Notes: generated from the sequence alone by a model not told the origin. Shown: positions 42,394-51,441, numbered from the stretch's first letter. The stretch is 61,239 bases of DNA from Bacteroidota bacterium (GCA_022572355.1 JACZWC010000026.1:1-61239); one strand, 5' to 3'. Numbers and translations are program-made.

Positions 42394-43614
42394 GGCAATG
42401 TCATCAATATAGGGGCCACCTGCTTTATGTTCTATCAAGCGGTCTCTAATGGTGTCATTGAGGCTGTCAACAGATTCGCTCGCACACTCCTGCATAATTA
42501 TTTTCAGCGCTTCTAGGCCAAATTCCTGGCCCGCAGGATTTTCCAATTCCACGACCCCATCAGTGTAACACAACAAGGTAGAATTCTCATCGACATTGAT
42601 AATGCCTTCATCTACTTTGGGCAGCTCTTCAAACATACCCAATCCTGTACATCCTGTTTTAAGCAAATTGAATCTATCCTGCTCTTTGCTCTTGTCTTTG
42701 GTGCCTGAATACAATAAAGGGGGATTATGGCCGGCATTAATATAATTTAACACGCGTGTATTTACATTGTATTTCGCGATAAACAGCGTAATGAACTTCT
42801 CTCCCTTTGCGCTTTGCATAACTTTAGAATTCAATCTCTGCACCAGGTAAAACAAGGGTATCTTTCGGATAAGCGTTCTTAAATAAGCCTGGAAATTCGA
42901 CATGAGAAACGCAGCTGGAATCCCCTTTCCAGATACATCAGCAAGACAAAAAACTACCTCGTGGTCGTTGAGCCTTATGTAATCATAATAATCACCGCCT
43001 ACCTGCTGATGCGGCTGATAGAATGCTGCCACATGTATTTTGTCATTGCTTGGAAGCTCCTTGGGAAATAACATAGACTGCATCTCCGATGCTAGCTGCA
43101 GTTCTTTCTTTATTCCCTCCTGCTGAATACGCTCCTTCGCAAGGATTTTATTTTCTATCGCTACCACGATAATGTTGGTTAGCGTTTGAATAAATGGGCG
43201 GTGCTTGATTGTCGGACTAATTTCTATGCGCTCCTCATCTATGTCTCCAATAAGAAGATATGCCAACGGCTTTTGCTTATGGAATACAGGAATGATTACA
43301 TCAAAATGTTCGAATTGCTTTTCAGCGGTAATGTTTAAATAGGTAATCTCTGTGATACCCAGAAGGTCACGCTCGGCATCGAGTTGAAATTCTTCATCTG
43401 ATATCCCATATCTGATAGCACAATTCCAGTCATTTTCTCTAATGAACAGCGCCAGCTTTCCAATTTCCAGCTTGTTTTTTAGTACATCCTCAAAAATTTC
43501 GAATAGCTCCTCTCGCGAAAAATTCTCATTGATCGCATTGGTGATTTTTAACAGGACGTCCAACTTAAAGTCCTTTATCTTAACTGAAGAGGCTACCATG
43601 CTACTAGAAGGCAT
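42370..43614 (-). CDS. GAF-like SpoIIE/RsbU-type serine phosphatase
   Basis: 414-residue cytoplasmic PP2C-type phosphatase. An N-terminal region (~15-165) has the pattern of a GAF-like sensor (VLLKITNAINENFSREELFEIF; later VAIENKILAKERIQQEG), followed by a helical linker and the SpoIIE domain from LASEMQSMLFPKELP (~190). Metal-binding motifs GGDYYDYI (~220), LADVSGKGIPAA (~238), NAGHNPPL and LCYTDGVVEL (~353) and IDDIALF (~402) are complete. It is likely to dephosphorylate an anti-sigma antagonist in a partner-switching system, but no partner is encoded in the window. Tail-to-tail with wzy. Confidence 0.92.
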   Translation of the reverse strand: MPSSSMVASSVKIKDFKLDVLLKITNAINENFSREELFEIFEDVLKNKLEIGKLALFIRENDWNCAIRYGISDEEFQLDAERDLLGITEITYLNITAEKQFEHFDVIIPVFHKQKPLAYLLIGDIDEERIEISPTIKHRPFIQTLTNIIVVAIENKILAKERIQQEGIKKELQLASEMQSMLFPKELPSNDKIHVAAFYQPHQQVGGDYYDYIRLNDHEVVFCLADVSGKGIPAAFLMSNFQAYLRTLIRKIPLFYLVQRLNSKVMQSAKGEKFITLFIAKYNVNTRVLNYINAGHNPPLLYSGTKDKSKEQDRFNLLKTGCTGLGMFEELPKVDEGIINVDENSTLLCYTDGVVELENPAGQEFGLEALKIIMQECASESVDSLNDTIRDRLIEHKAGGPYIDDIALFSCKFF

Positions 43615-43780
43615 AATTAATACCGGTTTACTTCAAAGATAAACAATAATGATAATATTGTAACCAACCCATCTGAAAGGCGTATATAATCACTGTCCTT
43701 ATTTTAAGGGCAACTTATGCGCCGCAATACCGTCTAATAATCAGTATAGATCGGAGTTAAGCAACCAAAAACCGCATGTT

Positions 43781-45724
43781 ATGAAACAGTCAAAGTCAAT
43801 ATTGCTGATAATATTTTCCTTGTTCATGGCGTACTATGTCCACGCCACCGTGTTCACTTCAATCGCTGGGGGGGATTGGAATCTCGGCACTACCTGGGAC
43901 CAAACAGGCTGTGGAGCCGGGTGTACTGAAGGGGTAGACTTCCCCGGCGCAGGAGATGATATTGTCGTAAAGAACGACGCATCTGTCATTATTAACATTG
44001 CCAGCGCTAAATGCAGAGATATGCAATTGGGCTCTAACTCCGCTCCTGATAACGGAGACGGTACACTGCGGTTTAACGCAGATGCTAAATTAACTGCAAC
44101 TGGCAACCTGACATTTGGTGACACTCCAAAAAACGGTCACCTGGATATGTCGGCTGACCGATGTGAATTTACCTGTTCTGCTTGGAGCGGTACAAAGGGC
44201 TCTTTTACTTACGGTCTTGGCAAGGTTGCGTTCACGGGCACTTTTACCTTCCAGAACAATCCCATCTATGATGAGTATTATGATTTGAAAATCAATGGCG
44301 GCACGGTTATTATGGCAAGGGCAACTGTTATTAACCGAACCCTGGAATTAGCTTCTGGCACTTTTGATTGCGCGGGTAAGCCGCTGACAGTTAAAGGAAA
44401 TTGGAATAACAGTGGTGGTTCCTTTACAGAAGGTGCAGCCGCCAACTCAAAAGTAACTTTTAACGGAGGCAACGTACAAATTCTATCGGCAGTTGCTGGA
44501 GAAACTTTTCACCATCTTATTCTTAATAAGTCTGCAAACGAGTTAATCTTGAATGATGATATCGAACTATCAGGAAAGCTTACCATGACTGCGGGAAATG
44601 TCAATGTTAACGGAAATACGTTCGAAATTGGTGTGGATATTACAAATCCTGGCGAATTGCTGTATACAGCAGGGATATTATATGGCGGCACTTTAAAACG
44701 CTGGTATGCTGCTGGTTCAGTTCCGGGCGACACGGGGCTGTTTCCAATTGGTATTTCTACCGGCTACCGTCCAATACAAATAACTTCAACTGCGGATATT
44801 ACAACAGGTGGGTCCATCTCTGCCACACATACGGATGCATCAAGTGCCACTGATGTAAGCATCATGGATGCTGGAGTCAATATAGAAAGAACCCATGATA
44901 TGTTTTCAACGATATCATTAGCCGATGGTATTGACGGGGGAACTTTTAACGCAGATATTACCCACTCGAATTTGAGCAGTACCGGTGTAATTACGGACAT
45001 TCGGGTGACAAAAGATGGTGGCGTTGTCGGTACACATGCTGTAGCTACGGGCACGGTCGACAATCCAACCGCAAAACGAACGGGTGTAGCCCTGGGAGAT
45101 TTAAGTGGTTCCTGGAAAATTGGCACAACAGACAAAGTTAATTCTCCGCTACCCGTGGTACTAATCAGTTTCACTGCAGAACTGGTGGACAATACGCAAG
45201 TTGCGTTGATCTGGGTCACAGCCTCCGAAACCAACAATGATTATTTTACTATCGAGAGAAGCATCAACGGTTTGTCCTTTGAAGAAATAACCCAGGTAAT
45301 GGGCGCCGGAAACAGCAATCGAGAATTAGAATATGAAGCATTTGACGATTCGCCGGTGGAGGGAATTTCATACTATCGCCTTAAACAAACCGATTTTGAC
45401 GGGACAGAAGAAGTATTCAATATGGTTGCGGTCCGTTTCGAAAAGAACCCGGATGGCAGTTGCATTCTTCGTGTCTTCCCTAATCCTTGCATTGGACGAT
45501 GCACTATAGACTTATCTGAATGTGAGCACAATGAGAATGCTGAAATAAAAATAGAGATGATCGACGCATTGGGCAACCTGGTCTATTCCAAGGTTCCATT
45601 TCGGAATTTTGACGGTTCCTTCCAGTTTTCAATTGATTCGAGCAATAACCTCAAACCAGGGGTATACATTGTTCGGGGAACATCACAATCTGAATCTTAC
45701 TCCAACAAGATCATTATAAAATAA
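43781..45724 (+). CDS. T9SS-exported beta-rich protein with type A sorting domain
   Basis: 647-residue surface or secreted protein. Signal peptide (ILLIIFSLFMAYYVHA, ends ~22); then a beta-helix-like region (~25-330) beginning SIAGGDWNLGTTWD with many short SSxxDCxxxLTVKGNW-like strands, the pattern seen in cell-surface proteins with parallel beta-helices; a DUF-like middle; an Ig-like region near VLISFTAELVDNTQVALIW (~461); and a C-terminal type A sorting domain (RVFPNPCIGRCTIDL ~565 to end), so it would be exported by T9SS and processed by PorU. Binding or adhesion is inferred only. Followed 38 bases later by a lipoprotein gene. Confidence 0.85.
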   Translation: MKQSKSILLIIFSLFMAYYVHATVFTSIAGGDWNLGTTWDQTGCGAGCTEGVDFPGAGDDIVVKNDASVIINIASAKCRDMQLGSNSAPDNGDGTLRFNADAKLTATGNLTFGDTPKNGHLDMSADRCEFTCSAWSGTKGSFTYGLGKVAFTGTFTFQNNPIYDEYYDLKINGGTVIMARATVINRTLELASGTFDCAGKPLTVKGNWNNSGGSFTEGAAANSKVTFNGGNVQILSAVAGETFHHLILNKSANELILNDDIELSGKLTMTAGNVNVNGNTFEIGVDITNPGELLYTAGILYGGTLKRWYAAGSVPGDTGLFPIGISTGYRPIQITSTADITTGGSISATHTDASSATDVSIMDAGVNIERTHDMFSTISLADGIDGGTFNADITHSNLSSTGVITDIRVTKDGGVVGTHAVATGTVDNPTAKRTGVALGDLSGSWKIGTTDKVNSPLPVVLISFTAELVDNTQVALIWVTASETNNDYFTIERSINGLSFEEITQVMGAGNSNRELEYEAFDDSPVEGISYYRLKQTDFDGTEEVFNMVAVRFEKNPDGSCILRVFPNPCIGRCTIDLSECEHNENAEIKIEMIDALGNLVYSKVPFRNFDGSFQFSIDSSNNLKPGVYIVRGTSQSESYSNKIIIK

Positions 45725-45762
45725 TTGATAGTTTTAGTCAGAATTATTAATCGTTTGCATCT

Positions 45763-46623
45763 ATGATCAGCTTTCGCCAGCTTTCGCCGATTGTCCTGGG
45801 TTTGGTTACTCTGTTCATTGCTGCTTGTACGACTGAAGAGCCCCCAGAAATCGTAGATGAGTTTAAGACAGTAAATATTGCTGACTCACTAGGTCTGGAT
45901 AGCGGAGATGCCAAGATCTTTCTTCTCCCGGCACCGCTTCAGGTAGTTTCTGCTCTCAATGTGCAGAATATTCCATACAAACCAGAACTAATAAGCAGCT
46001 TCCCTAAAGACCTGGAGGGCAATAAGGAATACCAATTAGCGCTTAATCTGGGTATTAACACGATTGATCTTGGATACGCCACGGTTTACGGTGACTATCA
46101 AACGGGAATAAATTATGCGACCAAGGTAAAGGAATTGATGGATCTTCTTGGGATTCGAAGCGCACTAAAAACGTCTATGATCAAAAGATTCGAAAAAAAT
46201 TCAAATAATATAGATTCGCTTTCCAGTATAATATTGCAAGCTTACAGCTCCTCACATGAGTATTTTCAATTAAACGAAAGAGAGGGCGTTGGCCTGCTAA
46301 TTTTAACGGGGTGTTTTGTTGAAGGGCTTTACTTAGCTACGGGAGTAGATCAGGCATTGTCGAACCGGCAAATTCATGGGTTAATTGCCCTGCATAAAGA
46401 GTACTCAGCCAACATTTTGTTACTTCTACATTATTACCGAAGCAGCAATGATGTGGAGAGTTTGCTCATTAAATTGGAGGCCTTGAGTCTTGAACTCGAG
46501 AGTTTAAATTATAAGTATAATGCTTCTACAGGAAAGGCCACCCTGGATATGCCCATTCGGGAGGAAAAACTAGATGCAATAAGAGAAATAATTAAAGATC
46601 TCAGGAATTCAATAAGAATCTAA
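45763..46623 (+). CDS. Helical lipoprotein, unknown
   Basis: 286 residues with a lipoprotein signal (PIVLGLVTLFIAAC, lipobox Cys22), followed by a mostly alpha-helical mature protein (TKVKELMDLLGIRSALKTSM; LIKLEALSLELESLNYKY; LDAIREIIKDLRNSI). I recall helical lipoproteins of this kind in Bacteroidota but cannot name a family. Probably periplasmic or surface exposed. Placed between a T9SS cargo gene and the convergent lpxD with only a 2-base gap, so no terminator can separate their 3' ends. Confidence 0.75.
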   Translation: MISFRQLSPIVLGLVTLFIAACTTEEPPEIVDEFKTVNIADSLGLDSGDAKIFLLPAPLQVVSALNVQNIPYKPELISSFPKDLEGNKEYQLALNLGINTIDLGYATVYGDYQTGINYATKVKELMDLLGIRSALKTSMIKRFEKNSNNIDSLSSIILQAYSSSHEYFQLNEREGVGLLILTGCFVEGLYLATGVDQALSNRQIHGLIALHKEYSANILLLLHYYRSSNDVESLLIKLEALSLELESLNYKYNASTGKATLDMPIREEKLDAIREIIKDLRNSIRI

Positions 46624-46625
46624 CT

Positions 46626-47549
46626 TTACTTATCGAATAGTTCAGGAAGCCTCTTAAGATAAACCAATTCCTTCATCTTTTCCCGATGTTCTGCTGCCGG
46701 AGATCCGAAGTACACTTTACCGCCATCCAGTGAATTAACCAATCCCGATTGGGCAAGCACCGTAACACCTTCCCCAATTTCCACGTCACTTATCACGCCT
46801 ACCTGCCCCCAAAATATTACATGATCCCTCACTACAACCGCGCCGGCAATTCCCACTTGTGCTGCAATGAGGCAATGTTTACCGATTTCTGTATCATGGC
46901 CTATTTGAACCAGGTTATCGATTTTGGTCCCATCACCAATCACGGTATTTCCTGAAACGCCCCTGTCGATGGTAGTAGAGGCACCAATTTCTACCTTATT
47001 GCCAATTACGACAGAGCCCCCGGATAATAGTTTTACATATCCCGCCTCTCTTTTCTGATAATAAAACGCATCTGCGCCAATTACAGCATTCGCATGTATT
47101 ATTACATCATCTCCAATTGTACAATTGCTGTACACCACTACGTTGGGATGAATAACACCGTTCTTTCCAATTTTCACATTGTCCCCAATAAAAACGGATG
47201 GCTGGATGATTGTTCCTTCCCCAATTTGAGCGCTATCGCTCACAGTGGATTTGGCTGGAATGAATGGATTGAATTTCTCTATTAACTTATTGTAATCGCG
47301 AAAGGGATCATCCGAGATCAGTAACGTCTTTCCTTTAGGAACTTCGACTTCCTCATTAATTATGATCGTAGTTGCCTTGGATTGAAGTGCTTTATCATAA
47401 TATTTTGGGTGATCAACAAAAATTAAATCCCCCTCCTCCACTTTATGGATCTCGTTGATACCGAATATTGATTGGTTGGGATCCCCAATATACTTCGCCT
47501 TGATAATATCGGCAATTTCTTGTAGCGTCAAAGCCGGGTTTAGCTTCAT
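46626..47549 (-). CDS. lpxD: LpxD-like UDP-3-O-acylglucosamine N-acyltransferase
   Basis: Left-handed beta-helix acyltransferase; LpxD adds the second hydroxy-acyl chain to the glucosamine of lipid A precursor in the cytoplasm. 307 residues from the ATG at 47549 (MKLNPALTLQEIADII); the frame runs upstream to 47600 but those 17 residues are not family-like. N-terminal uridine-binding domain (~1-95, LIFVDHPKYYDKAL), hexapeptide-repeat helix (~100-270, IGDDVIIHANAVIGADAF, IGHDTEIGKHCLIAAQVGIA), C-terminal helix. Many Bacteroidota carry a second LpxD-like paralog after efp; this sequence and its location resemble that one, so a canonical lpxD may lie elsewhere. Confidence 0.85.
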   Translation of the reverse strand: MKLNPALTLQEIADIIKAKYIGDPNQSIFGINEIHKVEEGDLIFVDHPKYYDKALQSKATTIIINEEVEVPKGKTLLISDDPFRDYNKLIEKFNPFIPAKSTVSDSAQIGEGTIIQPSVFIGDNVKIGKNGVIHPNVVVYSNCTIGDDVIIHANAVIGADAFYYQKREAGYVKLLSGGSVVIGNKVEIGASTTIDRGVSGNTVIGDGTKIDNLVQIGHDTEIGKHCLIAAQVGIAGAVVVRDHVIFWGQVGVISDVEIGEGVTVLAQSGLVNSLDGGKVYFGSPAAEHREKMKELVYLKRLPELFDK

Positions 47550-47616
47550 TATGTGGAGTTTTTCACAGTAAAACGGCGTACAGACAGCCTGGTAAAACAA
47601 ATGTAGTACAAATTCG

Positions 47617-48555
47617 TCACCTTAAATAGTGCCCTTTCAGATCCGAAAATTTTTCCATTTCAAGATTTGTAAGAGTTTCTCCTGTCCAATATTGAAACAC
47701 CATTCCATCATTTAAATACAATACGGATGGAAATATGCCGCTCGTCATCTTGAAAATTTGTTGATCCTTAAAAATGATGTAAGGAAAATCAGATTTGCTA
47801 GCCCTTAAAAATTCTTTCACCTTCTCCTGATCTGCCTTAAAAACGAAAAACACCTCGGGAATATCGTATAGTTTATTGGCAATGGACAGCTTGTGCGCAG
47901 CGTCTTTACAATGGGGGCATTTCACAAGAAAGAAGGCTAGAATTTTCTCGCCCTGAGATAAATCCACCAATTTTTTGCCCCCCACAGGTTGCGGCATCCT
48001 CGACAAATTAATTTGGTAAGGTATTTCATTATTAAAATGAGGTTGTTGAGATCCAAGTTGTACAGGATTTAAAATAAAAGGAGTAGCACACGACACGAGC
48101 ACCATGGGTGTTATCCATCTCCAGCTAAGTCCCAGTTCATTGCCCTTTCCTCGCAGATAAAACAGGGCAATGAGCAACAACCCATTTTTTAAAAGTGATT
48201 CGTATGGTGTTAGTTGCACATAAGCCCCCATACAACCGCAATCGGCTTCATTGCCCTCTACAAATAACAAATAGACAATGTAAATGGAAAAAATGACCAA
48301 CAGTAATGAGGTAGCTTTAAAGGCAAACCTGCTGTAATGGATATTAGCAATAATTAATACTCCCAAAAATATTTCGGATGAGATAATTAATCTGGATATA
48401 AAGGGAGAATATTTCCATGAGAATATCCCGACATCGATTAAGGTCAATTCGAATGGCTCAACAGGGTACAGTTTTAGTATTCCCGACGCAATGAATAGGC
48501 CGCCTACAAGAATTCTAAGGATCCAGATAGATATAATTACCCTGCGTTCTTTCAT
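47617..48555 (-). CDS. MauE/DoxX-like membrane protein with thioredoxin-fold end
   Basis: 312 residues in two parts. The first (~1-150) has four membrane helices (IWILRILVGGLFIASGILKL; RLIISSEIFLGVLIIANI; ATSLLLVIFSIYIVYLLFV; LLKNGLLLIALFYL) and the conserved EADCGCMGAYV loop (~104-115), as in MauE/DoxX-like membrane proteins. The second (~205-312) looks like a thioredoxin fold with a CPHC motif (FFLVKCPHCKDAAHKL ~219). The CPHC pair and the DCGC pair suggest a membrane disulfide or electron-relay role. It lies between lpxD and the mini-lipoproteins, whose mature parts contain several cysteines. Confidence 0.82.
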   Translation of the reverse strand: MKERRVIISIWILRILVGGLFIASGILKLYPVEPFELTLIDVGIFSWKYSPFISRLIISSEIFLGVLIIANIHYSRFAFKATSLLLVIFSIYIVYLLFVEGNEADCGCMGAYVQLTPYESLLKNGLLLIALFYLRGKGNELGLSWRWITPMVLVSCATPFILNPVQLGSQQPHFNNEIPYQINLSRMPQPVGGKKLVDLSQGEKILAFFLVKCPHCKDAAHKLSIANKLYDIPEVFFVFKADQEKVKEFLRASKSDFPYIIFKDQQIFKMTSGIFPSVLYLNDGMVFQYWTGETLTNLEMEKFSDLKGHYLR

Positions 48556-48579
48556 TATGCTAACTTAAAATTAAAGGAA

Positions 48580-48626
48580 CAAAAAAGCCACCCCTCACAC
48601 AAGAATGTATAAGGGGTGGCTTTTTC
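48580..48626 (-). terminator. Rho-independent terminator after the second mini-lipoprotein
   Basis: AAAAAGCCACCCCT (48582-48595) pairs with AGGGGTGGCTTTTT (48612-48625); read on the minus strand this is a stem of 14 pairs ending in a T run, about 25 bases after the stop. Strong. Confidence 0.92.
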
Positions 48627-48650
48627 TTAGAAAACAAATTCTATCTCAGT

Positions 48651-48842
48651 TTAGATAGAACAAGTTTCTCCATAACTTTCGTATGAAGAACAGTTGATTT
48701 TAGCAACACTCTTCGTCGATTTAGGCAAGGTGTAGCTGTACGTGCTTGAACCATCTGTGCAAGTACAGGTGTACTTCTTCCGGCATGCCACCAGTGAACT
48801 TGCAAAAACTATAATTGCGAAAATTGATAGACCTTTTTTCAT
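48651..48842 (-). CDS. Cysteine-containing mini-lipoprotein, copy 2
   Basis: 63 residues from the ATG at 48842; the longer frame starting at 48890 adds 16 residues that spoil the signal. Lipoprotein signal (LSIFAIIVFASSLVAC, lipobox Cys20) and a mature part of 44 residues with CTCTDGSSTYSYTL, then NCSSYESYGETCSI: four cysteines besides the lipidated one. Same plan as copy 1 (49031-49222) with shared TCTCTxGxSTxxY and the final TCSI. Conserved leader upstream and terminator downstream. Function unknown; similar length and cysteine count suggest a small disulfide-stabilised surface or periplasmic protein. The MauE/thioredoxin gene follows. Confidence 0.85.
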   Translation of the reverse strand: MKKGLSIFAIIVFASSLVACRKKYTCTCTDGSSTYSYTLPKSTKSVAKINCSSYESYGETCSI

Positions 48843-48857
48843 TTTCCTTTGTTTTCT

Positions 48858-48872
48858 CCTGTTGAAATCAGG
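48858..48872 (-). promoter_or_regulatory. Leader hairpin with AGGAG, copy 2
   Basis: On the minus strand CCTGATTTCAACAGG forms a CCTG/CAGG stem whose 3' arm runs into AGGAG, about 11 bases before the ATG. The same element precedes copy 1. Confidence 0.5.
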
Positions 48873-48960
48873 AATTAGATTAATTAACATTTATTCTGCG
48901 ATTCAATTAACAACTTTTTTTGGTTTTGTGCAAAGCCGCCAGATTGTACTTACCGAAATT

Positions 48961-49006
48961 AAAAAAAGCCCTCCTTCACATAAACAATGTGAGAGAGGGC
49001 TTTTCG
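48961..49006 (-). terminator. Rho-independent terminator after the first mini-lipoprotein
   Basis: AAAAGCCCTC (48964-48973) pairs with GAGGGCTTTT (48995-49004), with CACAT/ATGTG pairing inside the loop. On the minus strand it ends in a T run. It follows the 49031 stop by about 25 bases. Confidence 0.9.
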
Positions 49007-49030
49007 TTAGAGAACGAACTCTATCTTAGT

Positions 49031-49222
49031 TTAGATTGAGCAAGTCCATCCACCTGTTGCGTAAACTGCACATTGAGTCTCGGCATTTTTCTTGGATTGT
49101 TTTCCCAAGTTATAGGTGAATGTGCTAGTTCCGCTAGTGCATGTACAGGTGTAATCTTTCTTACACGCTACAAATGAACTTGCGAAAGCTACAATTGCAA
49201 AAATTGCTAGTCCTTTTTTCAT
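49031..49222 (-). CDS. Cysteine-containing mini-lipoprotein, copy 1
   Basis: 63 residues; signal LAIFAIVAFASSFVAC with lipobox Cys20. The 44-residue mature part has CTCTSGTSTFTYNL, then a lysine-rich helix-like middle (GKQSKKNAETQCAVY) and a GGWTCSI end: four further cysteines (26, 28, ~48 and 61). Close paralog of the 48651-48842 gene at protein and DNA level. Its upstream 85 bases match those of copy 2, including an AATTCCTGATTTxAACAGGAG leader, and each copy has its own terminator, so the two are separate transcription units produced by tandem duplication. Confidence 0.87.
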   Translation of the reverse strand: MKKGLAIFAIVAFASSFVACKKDYTCTCTSGTSTFTYNLGKQSKKNAETQCAVYATGGWTCSI

Positions 49223-49240
49223 TTTTCTTAGTTTTTACTC

Positions 49241-49255
49241 CTGTTTAAATCAGGA
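49241..49255 (-). promoter_or_regulatory. Leader hairpin with AGGAG, copy 1
   Basis: CCTGATTTAAACAGG on the minus strand, followed by AG to give AGGAG before the start of copy 1. Same position relative to the ATG as in copy 2, within a conserved ~85-base leader. Confidence 0.5.
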
Positions 49256-49390
49256 ATTATATTAATTAACGTTAATTCTAGGCGCGAAGAAACAACTTTT
49301 TTTACTTTTATGCAACCCACGACAGATTCAGACATTATAAAACCAAATATATCCCACAAATAGTAAACAATCTTCTCAACAAAGAGAGCG

Positions 49391-49954
49391 CTATTTTACT
49401 CTTTCGGAATACTCTCCAGATCTTGTATCAATTTTGATATTCTCCCCTTCATCAATGAATAGGGGAACATTGACCTTAGCGCCAGTTTCCAAGGTAGCCG
49501 GCTTCATTGTGTTCGTAGCCGTATCACCTTTCACTCCCGGTTCAGTATAGGTAACCTGCAACGTAACAAACGGTGGCAATTGGCAGGACAATGCCGTTTC
49601 AGTATCTGCATGATATACAATTTCAACTTCCTGTCCTTCTTTTAACAATTCTGACCTTTCTATTAATTTCTTATCTAAAAATGTTTGTTCAAATGTTTCG
49701 TTGTGCATAAAATGGTAACCACTATCGTCTTTATATAAATATTGGTGAGGCCTTCTTTCTATTCTGGCTACGTTAATTTTAAACCCGGATGTGAAAGTAT
49801 TGTCAACTACCTTACCGGTCTTCACATTTTTTAACTTAGTTCTAACAAATGCGGGCCCTTTCCCCGGCTTAACATGTTGAAACTCTACTATTGTGTACAG
49901 ACCGTTATTATGTTCTATACACATTCCATTTTTAAAATCTGCTGTTGATGCCAT
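49391..49954 (-). CDS. efp: Elongation factor P
   Basis: Translation factor that rescues ribosomes stalled on polyproline stretches. 187 residues: KOW-like domain 1 (1-~65) with the tip loop [10 protein letters not shown], Lys32 being the residue modified in this class; OB domain 2 (~66-125, [18 protein letters not shown]); OB domain 3 with [26 protein letters not shown] at the C-terminus. Intact. Part of the minus-strand lpx cluster, 44 bases after the ABC ATPase gene, an association with lpxA that is common in Bacteroidota. Confidence 0.97.
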   Translation of the reverse strand: MASTADFKNGMCIEHNNGLYTIVEFQHVKPGKGPAFVRTKLKNVKTGKVVDNTFTSGFKINVARIERRPHQYLYKDDSGYHFMHNETFEQTFLDKKLIERSELLKEGQEVEIVYHADTETALSCQLPPFVTLQVTYTEPGVKGDTATNTMKPATLETGAKVNVPLFIDEGENIKIDTRSGEYSERVK

Positions 49955-49998
49955 CTGTTTCTAGTTTCTTTAGATTATTTATTACCTGAGATATAAAG

Positions 49999-50619
49999 TT
50001 ATTTATATTTTTCAATCTCAATCAAGTTCTGACACATGGAGTATTCTTCTTCTCGGTGGTTGGAACACAAAAAAAGTACCCGCCCTTCTTTGTATTGATC
50101 CAAAAGCCGAGAATACCACTCAATTCCATTTTTGTCCAGATTCGCAACCGGCTCATCTAACAACAGTATGGATGAATCTGTCAAAATAGCAAGGCCCAAT
50201 TTCAATCTTTGAAGCATACCTGTGGAGAACTGTTTTAAATACTTTCCACATGCATCTGTTAATGCCATTACCTCAATTGCTTCTGCTGTATCTATGCCAT
50301 TAATAAATCCCTTGAATTTAACATGATATTTTACCATCTCTTCCAGGGAAAACTGATCAATTAAAGATAGATATGGGGCGCTTAAGCTAATATACCGAAA
50401 CAACCCTTCATTAGAAATCTCCTCACTTTGATGCGAATAACCAATCGATCCTTCAGAAGGGTCTACATATCCGGCAAGGACCTTAAGTAATGTCGACTTG
50501 CCCGATCCATTAGAGCCTAAGATAGCATACGAACCATTTTCGACAATGTCTAGGTTCATATGTCTGAAAACCCAATGATCATTATACCTCTTGCCGATAT
50601 CTTCTAAGGTAATTTTCAA
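49999..50619 (-). CDS. ABC transporter ATP-binding protein
   Basis: 206-residue ATPase. Walker A GSNGSGKST (35-43), degenerate signature FSTGMLQRLKLG (~136, in place of LSGGQ), Walker B ILLLDEP (~153) and an H-loop-like CSNH (~186) are present. No membrane partner lies next to it; the genes around it are lpxA and efp. The N-terminal MKITLEDIGKRYNDHWVFRH is the complete first strand, so it is not truncated. The target is unknown; an ABC-2 or Cyd-like exporter ATPase is likely. Confidence 0.92.
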   Translation of the reverse strand: MKITLEDIGKRYNDHWVFRHMNLDIVENGSYAILGSNGSGKSTLLKVLAGYVDPSEGSIGYSHQSEEISNEGLFRYISLSAPYLSLIDQFSLEEMVKYHVKFKGFINGIDTAEAIEVMALTDACGKYLKQFSTGMLQRLKLGLAILTDSSILLLDEPVANLDKNGIEWYSRLLDQYKEGRVLFLCSNHREEEYSMCQNLIEIEKYK

Positions 50620-50655
50620 TAGGCCTTGCTTTTGAGGTAACCCGGAATAACAGTA

Positions 50656-51441
50656 CTAAGAAAGTGATGGGCCTCTAATTATACCCTTTGTAGATTCTCT
50701 GATGAACTTAATAATGTTCTGCTTCTCTTCAGAAGCCGGTATTTCCAGCTCTACCGCATTTAGTGCTTGAGAGATATTATTGCTTCTTACATAAATAATC
50801 CTGTAGATGTCCTCTATCATCGAAATCGTTTCGTTATTGAAACCTCTCCTTCTCAGCCCAACAGAATTAATACCAGCATAGGATAGGGGCTCTCTGGCTG
50901 CTTTAACGTAGGGAGGAACATTCTTTCTTATAAGAGACGCCCCGGCTATGAAAGCATGTGCGCCAATTTTTACAAATTGTTGTACTGCTACCAAGCCTTC
51001 CAATATTGAATAGTCATCAATTTCGATATGACCAGCCAGGGCTACGTTGTTGGCCATGATGCAGTTTTTGCCCAATATGCAATCGTGAGCCACATGCACG
51101 TACGCCATCAAAAGTGTGTTCTCACCTACTGCCGTCTTATGTTTATCGAGAGTGCCTCTGTTGATAGTCACAAACTCCCTGATTATTACATTATCCCCAA
51201 TTTCAACGGTGGTTTTTTCTCCATTGTATTTTAAATCCTGCGGGGTGGCTGAAATAACCGCACTCGGAAATATTTGGCACTTTTTACCAATCCTGGCCCC
51301 ATCCAGGATAACCGCATTTGGCCCGATCCATGTACCATCCCCTATTTCAACATCTTCTGCCACATAAGCAAAGTGATCTACAACCACGTTCTTACCAAGC
51401 TTTGCTTTGGGATGTATGAAATTTACTTTTTGGCTCATCAA
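50656..51441 (-). CDS. lpxA: Acyl-ACP--UDP-N-acetylglucosamine O-acyltransferase
   Basis: First enzyme of lipid A synthesis: adds a hydroxyacyl chain to the 3-OH of UDP-GlcNAc. 261 residues of hexapeptide beta-helix (KLGKNVVVDHFAYVAEDVEIG; catalytic His in MAYVHVAHDCILG at ~121; IMANNVALAGHIEIDDYSILEG), then the C-terminal helical part (GLRRRGFNNETISMIEDIYR ~190). The start ATG at 51441 is followed by SQKVNFIHPKA. It lies 42 bases after lpxC-fabZ, a typical operon order in the phylum. Confidence 0.96.
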   Translation of the reverse strand: MMSQKVNFIHPKAKLGKNVVVDHFAYVAEDVEIGDGTWIGPNAVILDGARIGKKCQIFPSAVISATPQDLKYNGEKTTVEIGDNVIIREFVTINRGTLDKHKTAVGENTLLMAYVHVAHDCILGKNCIMANNVALAGHIEIDDYSILEGLVAVQQFVKIGAHAFIAGASLIRKNVPPYVKAAREPLSYAGINSVGLRRRGFNNETISMIEDIYRIIYVRSNNISQALNAVELEIPASEEKQNIIKFIRESTKGIIRGPSLS

